Positions 23,301 through 35,090 are shown, counted from the stretch's first letter. The stretch is 64,000 nt of DNA from Lunularia cruciata (GCA_948567375.1 OX419756.1:54884333-54948332), one strand, 5' to 3'. Notes: a model not told the origin generated them from the sequence alone. A program made the numbers and translations.

Positions 23301-25416
23301 CTTTTTATTTATAGATAAGTCCAGACCATGTGCTTATATTTCGCTCCCCATAATGTCAACGGATGTGTCCCGCATACTCAAAATATCTTTGATCTTGCGG
23401 AATTTGCGGTCAAAAGTTTCTAAAGGTTTTTTTTTTCACGATAGTTGGTCACACTATTCTTAATGGTACTGTGTCCTATTGGGAACAAGTATGTACTTCC
23501 TTTGATATCTGAGTGCAATGTTTGCAGGAGAAAAGACAAAGAGTAAATCTTAAATACTGGGGAGTCTCGAATTTTGGTTTTTGTTTTTGTCCACCTCATT
23601 TCTTGTTGACCGTGCTTTAGAAAACCCGCATGATTTCACTGATATGAAGGGGGTTTTGGAATAAGCTTAAGCCACTTTTTCTTCTTTTGCATTCATTTGA
23701 CCTCTCTCCAAAGACACGGGATGTGAATTTTAAATCTAAGAACTTGGGTGTGAGATAAGGGAGTGGACAGGATGTTGATTAACGTCATTTTAATCTATTC
23801 GACTTAGTTGAGATGTGAAGGCTGTAAGATTCATCTCTTACCATCGTTAAGGGAAATCCTAAGTTGCGTGTATCACCATGCGACTTCATATCTGTCTCCT
23901 TGTTCAAACCAGTCCTGCGAATAGAATGTATGGTCTAGTATTTGGTTCCTTTGCCTAAGAGCTCTCTATGAACGAGAATACATTTGGGACGGACCTGTCG
24001 ACCAGTTCAATCAAACTAGAGCACAAACCTCTATCTACCGGTCGGCACGAAACGACATTTTGGATTCGAACAAGGATGAGCATCCAAGCCTCTTATCTTA
24101 TTGGTTTTGACGTAGAATGCATGATAAAAGATCAGCCTTGACTAGAAAACTCTGGTTAGAAAGTAAAGTATCAACGTGCCCACTTGTCATTCATTTTGAT
24201 AACATCATTAAACAGTGCGTTTGACTGTTATTTTCTTTGAAATAAAATTAATCTCCTCTATGCTCAACATATAAAGGCTAAGAAAGGACATGTAAGAGTT
24301 CACAATAATGAGAACTGGAGAATAAGTTCAAAGACCAAATAAGTGGAAGATGTAATATCCCAACTTTTTCAAAGTCAAGTCAATTAAACGATGAAGCAAT
24401 TTATGTTCACGATCACTGAGTGAATACTAGTCCTTTAGTTGTCTCTTCTCCTTGATATATATCCCTTTATTCTATTGTTTTTAAATAACCATACAGCGCA
24501 TTTTATTTCAGGACTCTATGCATTTTATTTCAGGAAGTGTTGACGCAATGTCATAAAGACGTATTTGTAAATTGCAGACTCTATTCACAATATGTAATAA
24601 GGATGATTTTATCAGGAGGGCATGTAGTCTTTACAATTCTCTTATGATATGTTAAAGGACGCTGTCCTTTGTTCTCTCCATGAACTTCTACTTGGGGCAT
24701 GCATATTAAACTTGAGTTGGTGTCCTGAAAATAATGCACATTCACATATGTGATATGCAAATGACAGAGGCGAGATCCTTATGGAAAGGTTTTTTCAAAG
24801 AGGCACTCTAGCAATAATCTCTATTAACTGTTGTTCTTTTAGTACTGGCACCATCACACCATTAACTATTAGAGGTGTATGTTCAGCTTATGGACATGGT
24901 AAAAATGAGTCTGCCAAGACTCATTATCAAGACCTGCGAATTCTCCTCGTCCATGATTCGTTCATGACCGACTGAAAGGAGTTGCTCTTAGTTCCAATAA
25001 TGAGAAGACCATTCACACACCACAAAAACTAGTTGGTTCTCAACTAGTTTCTGGTAACAAAAATGAGAGGAAAATAACTTGCTTATCCAGAGTTAGAGAC
25101 TTGTCCAAGTTAAGGCTCAATCTTGACTGAATTAGAATGCTATTTATACATACCTTTTCTATGCCGGTCCTTGAAGACATTCTAGTATTTATCTCATCCT
25201 ATGTCTAAAACTTTTGGGTTTAAACTGACCTGTATGTAATAGTATAAGGATTTCATTTTCCTTCATTGCAGTCAAGAATTTGATATACGTGGGATATAAT
25301 ATTATTTTCTCCATATCCTCCGGAAGCACTACGGGAACCTTTACGCGAAAAGAACTAACTAGTAGTTATAAGTTTTTTTGGGTCAAGTAAGAAAAAGGCA
25401 ACCACATAGAACACAT

Positions 25417-25463
25417 GAGGGATGGGAAGACCCCCACCAAGTCGTACAAGGGAGAGACAAAAT
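25417..25463. repeat. Dispersed repeat shared with 45128-45173
   Basis: Both places read gatgggaagacc, a short variable gap, then cgtacaagggagagacaaa. The second copy lies about 20 kb away in the same orientation. A related gag-coding phrase occurs near 55663, so these may be fragments of a Ty3/gypsy family. Confidence 0.55.
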
Positions 25464-25467
25464 CGGT

Positions 25468-25489
25468 AAAATGGGCTTGGGCCCATTTT
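25468..25489. repeat. Perfect hairpin around a GGGCCCA-type core
   Basis: The arms aaaatgggc and gcccatttt flank a ttgg loop. It sits directly beside the dispersed repeat at 25417. Confidence 0.6.
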
Positions 25490-26426
25490 ACAGGTGAAGT
25501 TAATTTGCTCGTTCTCTCATCCCCTTAAATTTTCATGAGTATAGGCTTTTCTTTTTATTTAGGGTCTAGACATAATATAAATCAATGTAAAAACTCATGG
25601 GATGCTTAACTACCCTTGGAGAAAGTTATGATTAGTTTCTGAAAATAACTATAATTGAAATCAATAAATAAAATGATGGAATATCTAATCAGTGGATATG
25701 CAATCAAAGATGCATATCTACTGAAACTTACAAGATTTGAAGATCTGAATGAACTTAGTATGGAATAGCTCCTTATAACGAATTGACTCACCGTTTGTCT
25801 ATGTGGAGAACGAATTAAATTTTGTACGTAGGTCTTAAATCAAACATAATATAAAATAATTCATATTTTACGACTTTGTAAATATCAAGCATAACAATTT
25901 GAACAGGGAAAATCTTGATATATAGAGCAAATGTCAGTTCTTATAAAGAGATTCTTTGCTGAAACAAATTTAGTAAAGGTTGTAAGTCTATGCACTGCGC
26001 GTGGCACTTGCAATATGGAGGAATACAAATTTGTGAAAAGTTTGTGTCTTCTTTATCTCAGATCAATGATTAGATAGACATGGAAAAAAACTTAAAACTC
26101 ATCCTAACTATTATAATCGTATAAAGTATCTAACTCCTTGCCCATCTCTTGCACCGGCTCTTTCTCTTCTGTCCGCTCATCTTTGAAAACCTCAAGTATG
26201 CAAACTTTTTCCTTGGGAACGATCAGTTCCTTCACTCCGACTTCCATAAATAAAAGAAAACTTCAAGTATGGAAGCTGCTTATTTGGGATTCATAAGTTG
26301 TTTCCCTACCCCTCCAGTCTCCATAAAAGCACCAAAACCATCGTAGAAAGAACCCACTCCAACAGTCTACATGCTCATTTATTGTCTTTGGGTAAAACCC
26401 TCCAAATCTTGAAGATATTCACATAA

Positions 26427-26600
26427 GATGTCAAGCACATGTATTATTGGATGTCTTTTTTGGTAATCATGACGAGAGGTTCTTAGAAGATGCAGATCAC
26501 ATGTAATATTGGAATTCTTTTGTAGCAGCAATAAAGAGGTCCATGTAAGATGTTAAGCACATGTAGTATTATTGGAGGTTCTTGTTAGTAGCTATCAAAT
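26427..26600. repeat. Imperfect short tandem units (about three)
   Basis: Three diverged units of roughly 60 bp each contain an aagatg start, a cacatgta core and an attggatg- or attggagg-like end. They are non-coding and may be remains of an older element. Confidence 0.4.
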
Positions 26601-27653
26601 GATTGTGTCTTGACAATCCACAACAGAATATCATCTCCAAACTAGAGTTTAGATCCACACTTCAATCATTAGGTTTGAGAAAGGAGGCAATCAACGCATT
26701 GATCACCTTCTAAGGTCTAGTAGATATTAACCAACTTCCTATCCACAAGAATGATCTTATAAGTACATGTTTAAGTCGCCATCACTTTGGAGACCTCCTT
26801 CTTGACTTAGCAAAATAAGCCAAGCCAAACAACTATATATTTTTTTTATTTTTTTTTTCTTGGCATTGATCTGAAATCTCAACATCCATATGTCTTGCTC
26901 GACGGTAATGCATAGACTAGTGGTATTCTTAAAGTGTGTCTTAAATTAGATCCTGCCTATAATCAAATTGTTAATACTAAAATCCTTATAACAAGTATAT
27001 CTATTTATTTTAGAGAGCTAAAAAATACTACAAAAGTGCATTTACCTATTATTAAAAATAATAATAAAAACAATAAATAGAGATGGTCTTCATTGCAAAC
27101 CGTTATATCATTTAGTGAATTTCATCTATTATATTACAATCATCATATATGCTATCCTTAAGGTTGAAGAAATAATATTAACTAATAATATTATAGCTAA
27201 TGTGAACCTCTAAAGAGACATATTGGTGAACTCCGAAATTTTTCCGTGATGGATATGCTAATTATATATTCCTGACTTTTTGCAAGGACATTGTTTAAAC
27301 CTTTCATCCAGTTGAGATATCATGGTTCTTAGTTTTTCTCCGTTCTTGGCTTCTAAGATTATCCAGCCCTCTTGACATATTGCAAAAGCTCAATGAGTAG
27401 TGTTGAAACAAGTATTATCATTAGCTTTGCCAACTTGTGTTTGCTTGCTTGCCACTTTCATTGAGTCTTTCTTGAATAGAAGTATTCTTATCCTTCAAGT
27501 TTTTCACAATAAAAGTTTCAAATCTTTGATTGAATCATGACCATAAACACTATTTGCTTCATTGGTTATATCGTTGAGACTCAATTTGCTGCCTTACCTG
27601 CACGCAAGATGCTCAATTTCCTAAACGGGCTTAGAAACGTTAGAAGGGTCTGA

Positions 27654-28104
27654 TGTCACGCCATTTGTAGTTCCGCATCTAGATGCTCGGACACTGGAGT
27701 TCCAGTGATGGTAGTTAGAGTTATTCTAGCTGTTTCTCAGGGACTACTTTCCGACGGTTAGATTTCGTGTTCGGGGTACTGACTTCACGGTGGGGCCCAC
27801 CGTCACTTTGCACCGTTTGCACCGTCGAGTGTGCCGTCAGCGGGACCGTTAGGGTTTCAGGGCTAGCTCGAGTCCAGGGGGTATAGTTTCGAAGTGAGCT
27901 CCAGAGAGCTCACTTCCCTGATGTTGAGCCTTCGAGTTCCTGGCTATGGTGGACAGAGGCCGGCGAGCGTCACCTGGATTCTCTATGCTTGAGTGGGTGT
28001 GGCTTGACTGTAATCAGTGCCCAGTTGTTGGCAGTTTATAGAGTGACAGATCAAGTACTGATCTGAGTTGAGTTGAGTTGAAAGTGTTAAGCAATCTGAT
28101 TACA
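27654..28104 (+). repeat. 5' LTR segment (B part only)
   Basis: It runs from tgtcacgccatttg to ctgattaca and matches 36944-37391 at about 99.5%. The part that precedes it in the 3' LTR (A, about 107 bp, starting tgtggcac) is absent here. The leader follows directly, beginning tcagagaagtgaag. A clear primer-binding site could not be assigned, although atcagag overlaps the initiator-tRNA-Met motif. Confidence 0.85.
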
Positions 28105-28750
28105 TCAGAGAAGTGAAGTCAGGGGGAAATCGAGTGCAGGAACGTTGAGTGTTGGTGGTATCTCCAAGCTCGGTGGATCGTGGTAGCTCGATTCAGGTTC
28201 TATGTTTCCCTAGTGTGCAGAAGCTCGTGTAGTTGATGCAAATTTGGCAGTTAGGCGGACGGTGTGCGGAAGCGCTGGCCAAATTTCGAGCAAAGAAGGA
28301 GCAATTTTCGAGCAGTGTTGTGATTTTGAGCTCAAGAGGTGAAGGCAGGACCAATTTGCTGCGAGTTGGGCTCAGAAAGTGAAATTGAAGGTGGAGTTGG
28401 AAAGCTCTTCTCATGAAATTGTGATTTGGAAAAACCCGTTTTGTCAATTTGGCTCGAGTGGAAAGTTAGCGGGGGATTTGGCGAACATCCATCTTTAGGG
28501 TTTACGTCAGATTTTACGTCAGATTTTGGGCCAGAATTGGAGGAGTTTCGCTGTTTGGCCAGATTTGGAGAAGTTTCGCTAGTTTGGAGGAGTTTCGCCA
28601 ATTTTGAGGCTTCGAGGCATAGGGCTGTGGGCTATGAGAGGCTACGAAGGGCTAGAAGGGCCAGCAAGCCAGCTTGCTGGCGTGAGGCTAGCTAGTTTAG
28701 TGTAGATCTTGGTCATTGGTTGGCAAAATATGCCTTTCTTGCTAGATTGT

Positions 28751-28816
28751 GCGCAACAGGGTTTGACCCCTAGATCTCTTGTTCCTAGACTGGTGCCCTA
28801 GCCAACTGGTCCACCC
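28751..28816 (-). repeat. tRNA-like SINE head inside the retrotransposon leader
   Basis: On the minus strand the sequence begins gtggaccagttggctagggc, which fits the A box of the tRNA promoter, then gaacaagagatct, then ggggtcaaaccctg, which fits the B box. Plant SINEs begin with such a tRNA-derived head. No cloverleaf acceptor stem is evident, so it is not a working tRNA gene. The SINE's tail would run towards lower coordinates and its limits are not clear. Confidence 0.5.
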
Positions 28817-29317
28817 TCACTTGTTGTCATAGTGACTGTGCCACTGTTATCTATACACATGTAGCTTTGGCTAGGAGAGGCAGTTTGATCCCATTCTTGG
28901 TGATCCTGGTAGCTTAGGACTTAGATACTAACTACTCTTATGTCAAATGCCAAATGGTGGCAGAGTCAGTCCCGTGTTGTGTTATGAGATGGAGGGTTTT
29001 CGTTTAGATTTCTTGTGATTGGATCCCCTCCATTCTCTGCTTCCTGTTTGTGCACCACGTTTGTGTGAGGTGCCTTGACTTTTGAGCGTTGGTGCTCTGG
29101 TGTGCTCTCGGTGGTGAGGCTGGAGTGATGACCAGTCAGACTACCTTTGTTTCTCTCCGGTGAGGCAGGAAGTGATGACCTGCAGACCGTGAGAGTGCGT
29201 GTTATGATGGCAGGTTACAGGTTGCCCTTCCCCTAGTGTAGTTATCTCGGTTAGAGTTACATTAGTGGGTGGTGTCTAGTTGGTGTTGGCACTTGGTGGG
29301 GCACTTGCAGTTGCAAC

Positions 29318-32137
29318 TTGCGGTTGCAGTTGGTGGTTCGGGTTTGTTATTGCAGTTACGTGGTCACGACGGAGTTCTTTGGAGATTCCAGAGGAGTTAG
29401 CCCTGCAGTACGTAGTGGCTTTACTCGGAGTGGTGCTCGGTATCAGCCTGTATCTCAGGTCCCAGTGAGGGAGGAGATTGACTCTGAGTTGGAGTTCGAC
29501 ACAGGAGCTGATTCAGTTGAGAGTGCACTTGGTGTGTCCGCACCGTTGTTGTGGGATATGGACGAGATTTATGGGGCCTCCAAAGGCCCTAGGTGTTACT
29601 CTGGTACAGTGGGTACTATTGAGTTGGATGATTTCATCCAGGAGTTCGATAGTTGGTGTGATTTGCAGCAGATGCGGAACCCGACTTTGTTCACACCCTT
29701 CATGGCATGGAAGGGGTTGTTTCAGCACTTGGAGGGTCCACCGATGGACGACTACCATGAGTTCAGGAGAGCTCATTTGGAGGAGATTGAGTTATGGAGA
29801 CAGTATTGGTCTCCACACTATGTCTCCATCACTTCAGGTTCGGTGGCCAGGAGTAGGTCGGCTGTACCTACGAGTTCTAGCTCGAGTAGTGTTGGTGGAG
29901 CTAGTGGAGGTGCACTAGCTGGAGATAGTGCTACTACGAGTGGAGGTACCACTGCAGGAGGTGGTGTGGTACCGGGGTTTAACCCCATGGTGGAGTTCTT
30001 CCTATGTTTGAGGCAGAACTACCAGGGAGTGCGGGCTGACAAGCTGAGGAGCTTGCAGGAGTTCCAGCGGAAGGCTGGAGAGAGCCTACGCGAGGCATAC
30101 ACTCGCATGAGGCGGCTGATCAGTTTCACTCAGGGAGTTACTGAGGCCCAGGCAGTCCAGTTTTGGTATGGGATACTGGACAGGGAGTTGCGACGTAGAG
30201 TTCGTGATGCTACGTTGTTGCAGGCTACTTCGCCCACTTTGGCAGTAGTCTTTGGTTTGGCTGAGCGTATTGAGCTCAACATGGTGGAGGAGAGAGTGGT
30301 GACAGCTGGATCTGGTAGAAAGACCTCATCCACGGTTGTGACTTCTTCTAGAGTGCAGCAGAGTGCACCACGCCCAGTTGGTTTTCGAGGACAGGGTGGA
30401 CAGCCCAGATCCTATGGAGCGAGTGGAGGGCCTAGTGGAGTTAGACCCTTACCCTCATTTTCGGGTCAGCAGCAGCCAGTGAGTGGTGGTGTTGCTTGTT
30501 GGACTTGTGGTGGACCTCACCATAGGAGAGAGTGTACTCAGGGCAGCGGACCTGATACCTCTGGTGCATCACAGCCAGCACAGAGGCAGTGTGAGCATTG
30601 CCACAGATTTGGTCACACTAGTGACCGGTGTTTTGACCTACACCCGGAGTTACGGAGTGGTAGGGCTGCTATGGCAGGTAGTAGAGGAGCTCCAGTTCAT
30701 GGAGGACGAGGTGGTAGAGGTGGTGGTAGAGGATCTACACCTAGTAGGGGTGCAGTACCTGCCCTTACTTCTGACACAGCTATGGCTACTCGGATTGAGC
30801 AGTTGGAGCAGAGATTGGCTAGTATGGCTATTGCTCATAGGAGATCAGATTCAGGTGCTGAGGCTTCCACCTCATATGCTGGTGATAGAGATGCTTTGGA
30901 CTCCATGTGCGGAGCAGCACAGGTGGATGCATCTACAGCAGTGACTAGGAGTGCAGTACGTGCTCCAGAGCCTAGAGGAGCATCAGTGGAGTTGGACCCA
31001 CAGAGAGGAGAGGTTGGGAGACAGGTCAGACTTCCCCAGTCTTTCACGCTATCTGAGGCATTGCAGACGACATCCATGGTTCCTAGACGTCCCAGTGCAG
31101 GTGTGGTAGGTGGTGATGGAGTACCTGATGGAGTACCTGCTAGTCAGCCACCTGCTACTACACAGACTGAGTCTAGCATGATGTTGGGGGCGGCTCAGCT
31201 GATTATGCGGCATCCTTTATTTTCAGCCAATGACATGTTTACATTGGGAGTTGACCCAGCCCCAGTGTTCCGGTTGGCTGCCACGTTGTGTGAGAGTAGG
31301 GATGGTGCAGTTCCTACTACTAGAGCAGAGGTGGTTGGTAGTGGAGCTGACTTGGTTGAGGAGCATGGGATCCGTTCAGCGACCAGTGGTTTATGGCAGG
31401 CAGCAGCGGCTAGACTGGAGGAGTTGCCAGCTAGACCGGCCTTTGAGAGAGCGCGGTTTACACCTGGTGTTGTCCTATTGGATAACCAGAGGGGGATCTT
31501 TCGTTTGGTGGGACCTTCAGGGAAGGTCTATACACCACAGAGAGTCTTGTTAGACTCTGGTGCGCAGCCCCTTATGTTGGGGAAGGCTGCAGTTGTTGGT
31601 CTGGAGTTACGGAAGACCGATGTGGAGAGGTGTCCATTTCAGATCCAGACATCTCTAGGTGGTGGTTCGACACAGTACATCACACGTGGGGAGCTTGAGG
31701 TCCAGGTTCAGCCTGGTCATCCGACTGATAGCTCAGTGGTGAGAGCTCAGGCTATTGCGACGATAGCTGAGTCATATGATGTGCTAGTTGGGGGAGCAGT
31801 GTTATACCCTATGGGTTTCAGTATTGACTATTGGGAGGAGACAGCCTCTTATAGACCTGGTTGGCAGTCTGGTGAGGGACGGGTATGTCGCCTACCAGTA
31901 CGCTTTAGTAGTGGCAGTCTTGGCTCACTACAGTCCGGGACCATGGCAGCATCAGTTTTGGCTTTCAGCGATGCAGTTACTTGGCCTGGTGACTTGTTGG
32001 AGGGGAACGCCCATGCAGAGGATACTCCAGTACCAGAGGAGATCACTCGGCTATGGAGTACGAGTGGGATTGTTCCATCCACCTTGGATGTTCCATTGTG
32101 GAGTTCAGAGGAGGCATTGCAGCAGCATGCAGATTAG
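29318..32137 (+). CDS. Retrotransposon gag-protease region
   Basis: A long open frame of about 939 codons. The first 320 residues hold a retrotransposon gag-type domain (for example YQGVRADKLRSLQEFQRKAG and EAQAVQFWYGILDRELRRRV). Two zinc knuckles follow: CWTCGGPHHRREC, a slightly unusual spacing, and CEHCHRFGHTSDRC, canonical CX2CX4HX4C. Next come an RGG-rich stretch (GGRGGRGGGRG), a short coiled coil (IEQLEQRLASMA) and a low-complexity linker. Near the end, RVLLDSGAQPLMLG is an aspartic protease active-site motif. Gag would package element RNA and the protease would process the polyprotein (family knowledge). The true start codon within the leader is uncertain. Confidence 0.85.
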   Translation: MRLQLVVRVCYCSYVVTTEFFGDSRGVSPAVRSGFTRSGARYQPVSQVPVREEIDSELEFDTGADSVESALGVSAPLLWDMDEIYGASKGPRCYSGTVGTIELDDFIQEFDSWCDLQQMRNPTLFTPFMAWKGLFQHLEGPPMDDYHEFRRAHLEEIELWRQYWSPHYVSITSGSVARSRSAVPTSSSSSSVGGASGGALAGDSATTSGGTTAGGGVVPGFNPMVEFFLCLRQNYQGVRADKLRSLQEFQRKAGESLREAYTRMRRLISFTQGVTEAQAVQFWYGILDRELRRRVRDATLLQATSPTLAVVFGLAERIELNMVEERVVTAGSGRKTSSTVVTSSRVQQSAPRPVGFRGQGGQPRSYGASGGPSGVRPLPSFSGQQQPVSGGVACWTCGGPHHRRECTQGSGPDTSGASQPAQRQCEHCHRFGHTSDRCFDLHPELRSGRAAMAGSRGAPVHGGRGGRGGGRGSTPSRGAVPALTSDTAMATRIEQLEQRLASMAIAHRRSDSGAEASTSYAGDRDALDSMCGAAQVDASTAVTRSAVRAPEPRGASVELDPQRGEVGRQVRLPQSFTLSEALQTTSMVPRRPSAGVVGGDGVPDGVPASQPPATTQTESSMMLGAAQLIMRHPLFSANDMFTLGVDPAPVFRLAATLCESRDGAVPTTRAEVVGSGADLVEEHGIRSATSGLWQAAAARLEELPARPAFERARFTPGVVLLDNQRGIFRLVGPSGKVYTPQRVLLDSGAQPLMLGKAAVVGLELRKTDVERCPFQIQTSLGGGSTQYITRGELEVQVQPGHPTDSSVVRAQAIATIAESYDVLVGGAVLYPMGFSIDYWEETASYRPGWQSGEGRVCRLPVRFSSGSLGSLQSGTMAASVLAFSDAVTWPGDLLEGNAHAEDTPVPEEITRLWSTSGIVPSTLDVPLWSSEEALQQHAD

Positions 32138-32249
32138 TTGGTGCAGCAGGCTTGGAGTGGAGCCTTCGTACCATCAGGGGATGAGTGTGAGGATGAGCCT
32201 CCAGAGGCGATTGCTTTGACACCTCTGGATACCACACTCATTGCTTGGC

Positions 32250-33250
32250 AGTACCCAGTAGAGGGGATATGCCTATTGGAGTTGTTTGGTGGGATCAGCA
32301 CCGGACTAGTTGCGGTGTTACAGGCGGGTATCCAAGTACAGAGGTACTTGTATGTAGAGAGAGATGAGACTGCTAGGCGAGTCTCTCTACATCATGTGGC
32401 ACACTTGGCCTATCGGTATCCAGAGTTATTACCGATGTCAACAGTCAGAGGTTACCAGAAGGCCTTACCAAGAGACATTTCCTTACTGGGGGCGCATGAC
32501 CTAGAGAGACATGGGCCTGTTCACTTGGTGATTTCTGGATGGCCATGTCAGGGACATACATGTGCGGGCCGCGGTTTGGGTCTTCAGGATCCTCGTTCTG
32601 GTGTGTTTTGGGAGATGTTACGGATACTACGACATCTCCAGTTCATCAGTCTGTTTCTCCAGCTTACCTTTTGGAGAACGTTCCATTGATGGGTGATTCT
32701 CGCACTAGAGTGGTGGCGAGTACACATCAGGTCCATTCTTGGATGGGACCTGCTGTATTGTTAGATGCAGCCAGAGTGGGATCATGGGCTCATCGTCTTT
32801 GTCTTTGGTGGACAAACCTCTTACCCAAAGAGGTTCTACAGCGTGCTTATGATGGGATTCAGCGACTGGACCACATTCTTGTTGATGATATCTTGGATGT
32901 TGGGCGTCAGTCTCAGACAGTGGTAGTGGCTGATAGGTCACCCATGGCAGTGGTGAACCTAGTTGGACAGCCTAGAGCTGCATTTCCCACACTCATGAGT
33001 TTCCCAGGCTCTCATGCTTTTCGAGAGGGAGGACCTGGACTTGTTTGGGACTCACAGTTACAGCAATTGGTGGAGCCCAATGCTGATGAGAGAGAGCGGG
33101 CGATGGGTTTTCGCACTGGTATTACCGCTGTTCCAGCAGTGTCAGAGGCATCCAGGCGTCAGGTGTTAGGTCAGGCTATGGACCTGAACTGTTTGACCTG
33201 GATTGTGAGCCTTGGTTTGGCAGAGCAGCGTAGGATGCGCTTGATAGGCA
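32250..33250 (+). pseudogene. Retrotransposon-borne cytosine-5 DNA methyltransferase domain
   Basis: This lies between the protease and the reverse transcriptase. Cytosine-5 methyltransferase motifs appear in the expected order: motif I (LLELFGGISTGLVAVLQAGI) for S-adenosylmethionine binding, motif IV with the catalytic cysteine (ISGWPCQGHTCAGRGLGLQD, then PRSGVFWEMLRIL), motif VI (LLENVP), a motif VIII-like stretch (AARVGSWAHRLCLWWTN) and a motif X-like end (SEASRRQVLGQAMDLN). The pattern is closer to DNMT3/DRM-like or phage-type enzymes than to MET1 or CMT, because no BAH or chromodomain is seen. Such enzymes move a methyl group from S-adenosylmethionine to cytosine C5. Retrotransposons with captured methyltransferases have been reported in some algae and dinoflagellates (recalled, not looked up). 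This copy belongs to an interrupted element and is treated as a fossil. Confidence 0.85.
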
Positions 33251-33689
33251 TCACCACTCGGACACTTGTGAGCCCTGTGCCTATCGAGACGATTCAGGCA
33301 CATGCTGGGGGGCGATGGACCGAGTGGACATGGTATTCTTGGGACACATCCAGTAGCTACTAGGGAGAGTGGTCTACTTGGAGTCCATCCAGGTGAGCGT
33401 GGGCTACTTGGATTACACCCTTGGTCCACATGGGATGCAGCCAGAGGATGTATGGAGCTTGCAGCCAGAGTGGAGGGAGTTTTTCACACAGAGGTTGGGA
33501 CCTCTAGTGGTCGGGAGCATGACACTATTGCTCCCAAGGGCCCAGTGTAGCAGCCAGTCAGTACGTCTTCCACTCCTACTACAGTTACAGAGGATACTTG
33601 GGAGCCAGATCTTGGACCCAAGCTTACTGGAGAGGAAAGACGGAGGGTTTGGAGGTTCTTGAGGAGTCACACGAGTTGTTTTGCCTTCA

Positions 33690-35090
33690 GTATGAAGGAT
33701 TTGGGTGCTCTGAAGGGACCTAGTATACGGATTGAGCTGACTAGCGACACACCTGTTTTCCGACGTCCTTATCGATATAGTGAGATGGAGAGGACATTGA
33801 TTCAGAGCCGGAGTAGTGACCTTTTTGAGGCTGGTTTGGTGGAGATTTCACATGGAGAGTATGCATCAGCGACAGTGATACCAGCCAAGAAGGATATGCA
33901 TGGCAACTATACAGATAGGCGGATGTGTGGAGATTACCGTCCTATCAACTGACAGACTAGGGCTGATCGATATGCCATGCCTACACCGGAAGAGATTTTT
34001 GATGCGATTGGGCATGCAAAGGTCTTCAGTACTTTGGATCTTCGAGCGGGATATCATCAGTTGCCAATCAGGGAGGAAGATAAGTCCAAGACAACATTTT
34101 GGGCTATTGATCCTCACGGCAAGGATGTGTTATATCAGTGGAGATTCTTACCATTTGGGTTGAAGAATGCTCCTGCTGAGTTCCAGAGGGTCATGGATAG
34201 GATCCTAGCTGGACTGGATTTTGCTCGGTGCTATATTGATGACATTTTGGTGTATAGCACTACTGTGGAGGAGCATGAGAGACAGTTGTTGGAGGTGTTT
34301 GAGAGGTTGAGATCTCATGGACTCAAATTACATCCTGGGAAGTGTAGGTTCTTCCATGAGCAGGTTGAGTATTTGGGTCACACTATCTACCCCGGAGGAC
34401 TTGGTGTTCAACAGACCAAGGTGGAGGCTATTGCACGTATTCCTCGGCCTACGGATGTGAGCAGAGTGCGAGCATTCCTTGGGTTGGCAAACTTCTATCG
34501 CCGCTATGTTAGAGGATTTAGTGCCATTGCCAAGGCCTTGACGAAGCTGACCAAGCTTACACAGGAGTGGTGTTGGGGAGATGAGCAGGAGAGAGCTTTT
34601 GTAGAGCTCAAGGAGAGGTTGACATCTGCTCCTATTTTGAGGAGACCGATCAGGGGACGACCATTTCAGGTTCACACTGATTGGAGTATGTTGGGGCTTG
34701 GAGCGGTGCTCACCCAGCATGATGAGGAGGAGAAGGAGTTTGTGGTGGCCTATGTTAGTCGCTCCAACAATTCAGCGGAGGCGAAGTATAATTCATATGA
34801 GGGAGAGTGCTTGGCAGCAGTTTGGGCAGTAGCACATTTCCGATGTTACCTATTTGGTAACCCCTTCACTCTCATCACTGATCATCAGCCACTGAAGTGG
34901 TTGATGGAGTCCGACAAGCTTTCAGGGAAGCTTGCACGATGGGCTCTGATTTTACAGGAGTATGATTTCACGGTTGTTCACAGACCTGGAGTGGTGAACC
35001 GTGATGCAGATGGGTTGAGTAGAAACCCATGTCCCAGCCAGCAGGATCAGACCGGAGCATGTTGGCATGGTGAGACAGATGAGGAGATGG
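33690..35090 (+). pseudogene. Retrotransposon reverse transcriptase - RNase H region
   Basis: Ty3/gypsy RT blocks are visible: STLDLRAGYHQLPI, WRFLPFGLKNAPAEFQRVMD and the catalytic CYIDDILVYS (YxDD), then EYLGHTIYPGG and VRAFLGLANFYRRYVRGFS of the connection. RNase H follows: PFQVHTDWSMLGLGAVLTQ, YEGECLAAVWAVAHFRCYL and LITDHQPLKWLM, ending in VVHRPGVVNRDADGLSR. The RT copies element RNA into DNA and RNase H removes the RNA strand. The region belongs to the interrupted element at 27654-37496. Confidence 0.93.

Larger units (their letters stand above)
20334..27649. other. Long non-coding AT-rich interval
   Basis: About 7.3 kb without a supportable gene on either strand. The frames near 21.0-22.4 kb overlap on both strands and show no motif. 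Small features include a perfect 9-bp hairpin at 25468-25489, a dispersed element at 25417-25463 shared with 45128-45173, and imperfect short tandem units around 26427-26600 (a shared aagcacatgt core). Poly-T and poly-A tracts are common near 23.1-23.5 kb and 26.8-27.1 kb. Much of it may be decayed transposon DNA. Confidence 0.4.

Noticed and set aside
30483-30944. 153-codon plus-strand frame and other frames inside 29.3-33.7 kb
   Set aside because: Shadows of the retrotransposon gag-protease and pol coding text in other frames.
32250-33250. Methyltransferase as an independent host gene
   Set aside because: It lies between protease and reverse transcriptase in the same orientation, inside LTR-bounded DNA, with no intron-exon structure like the host genes here.
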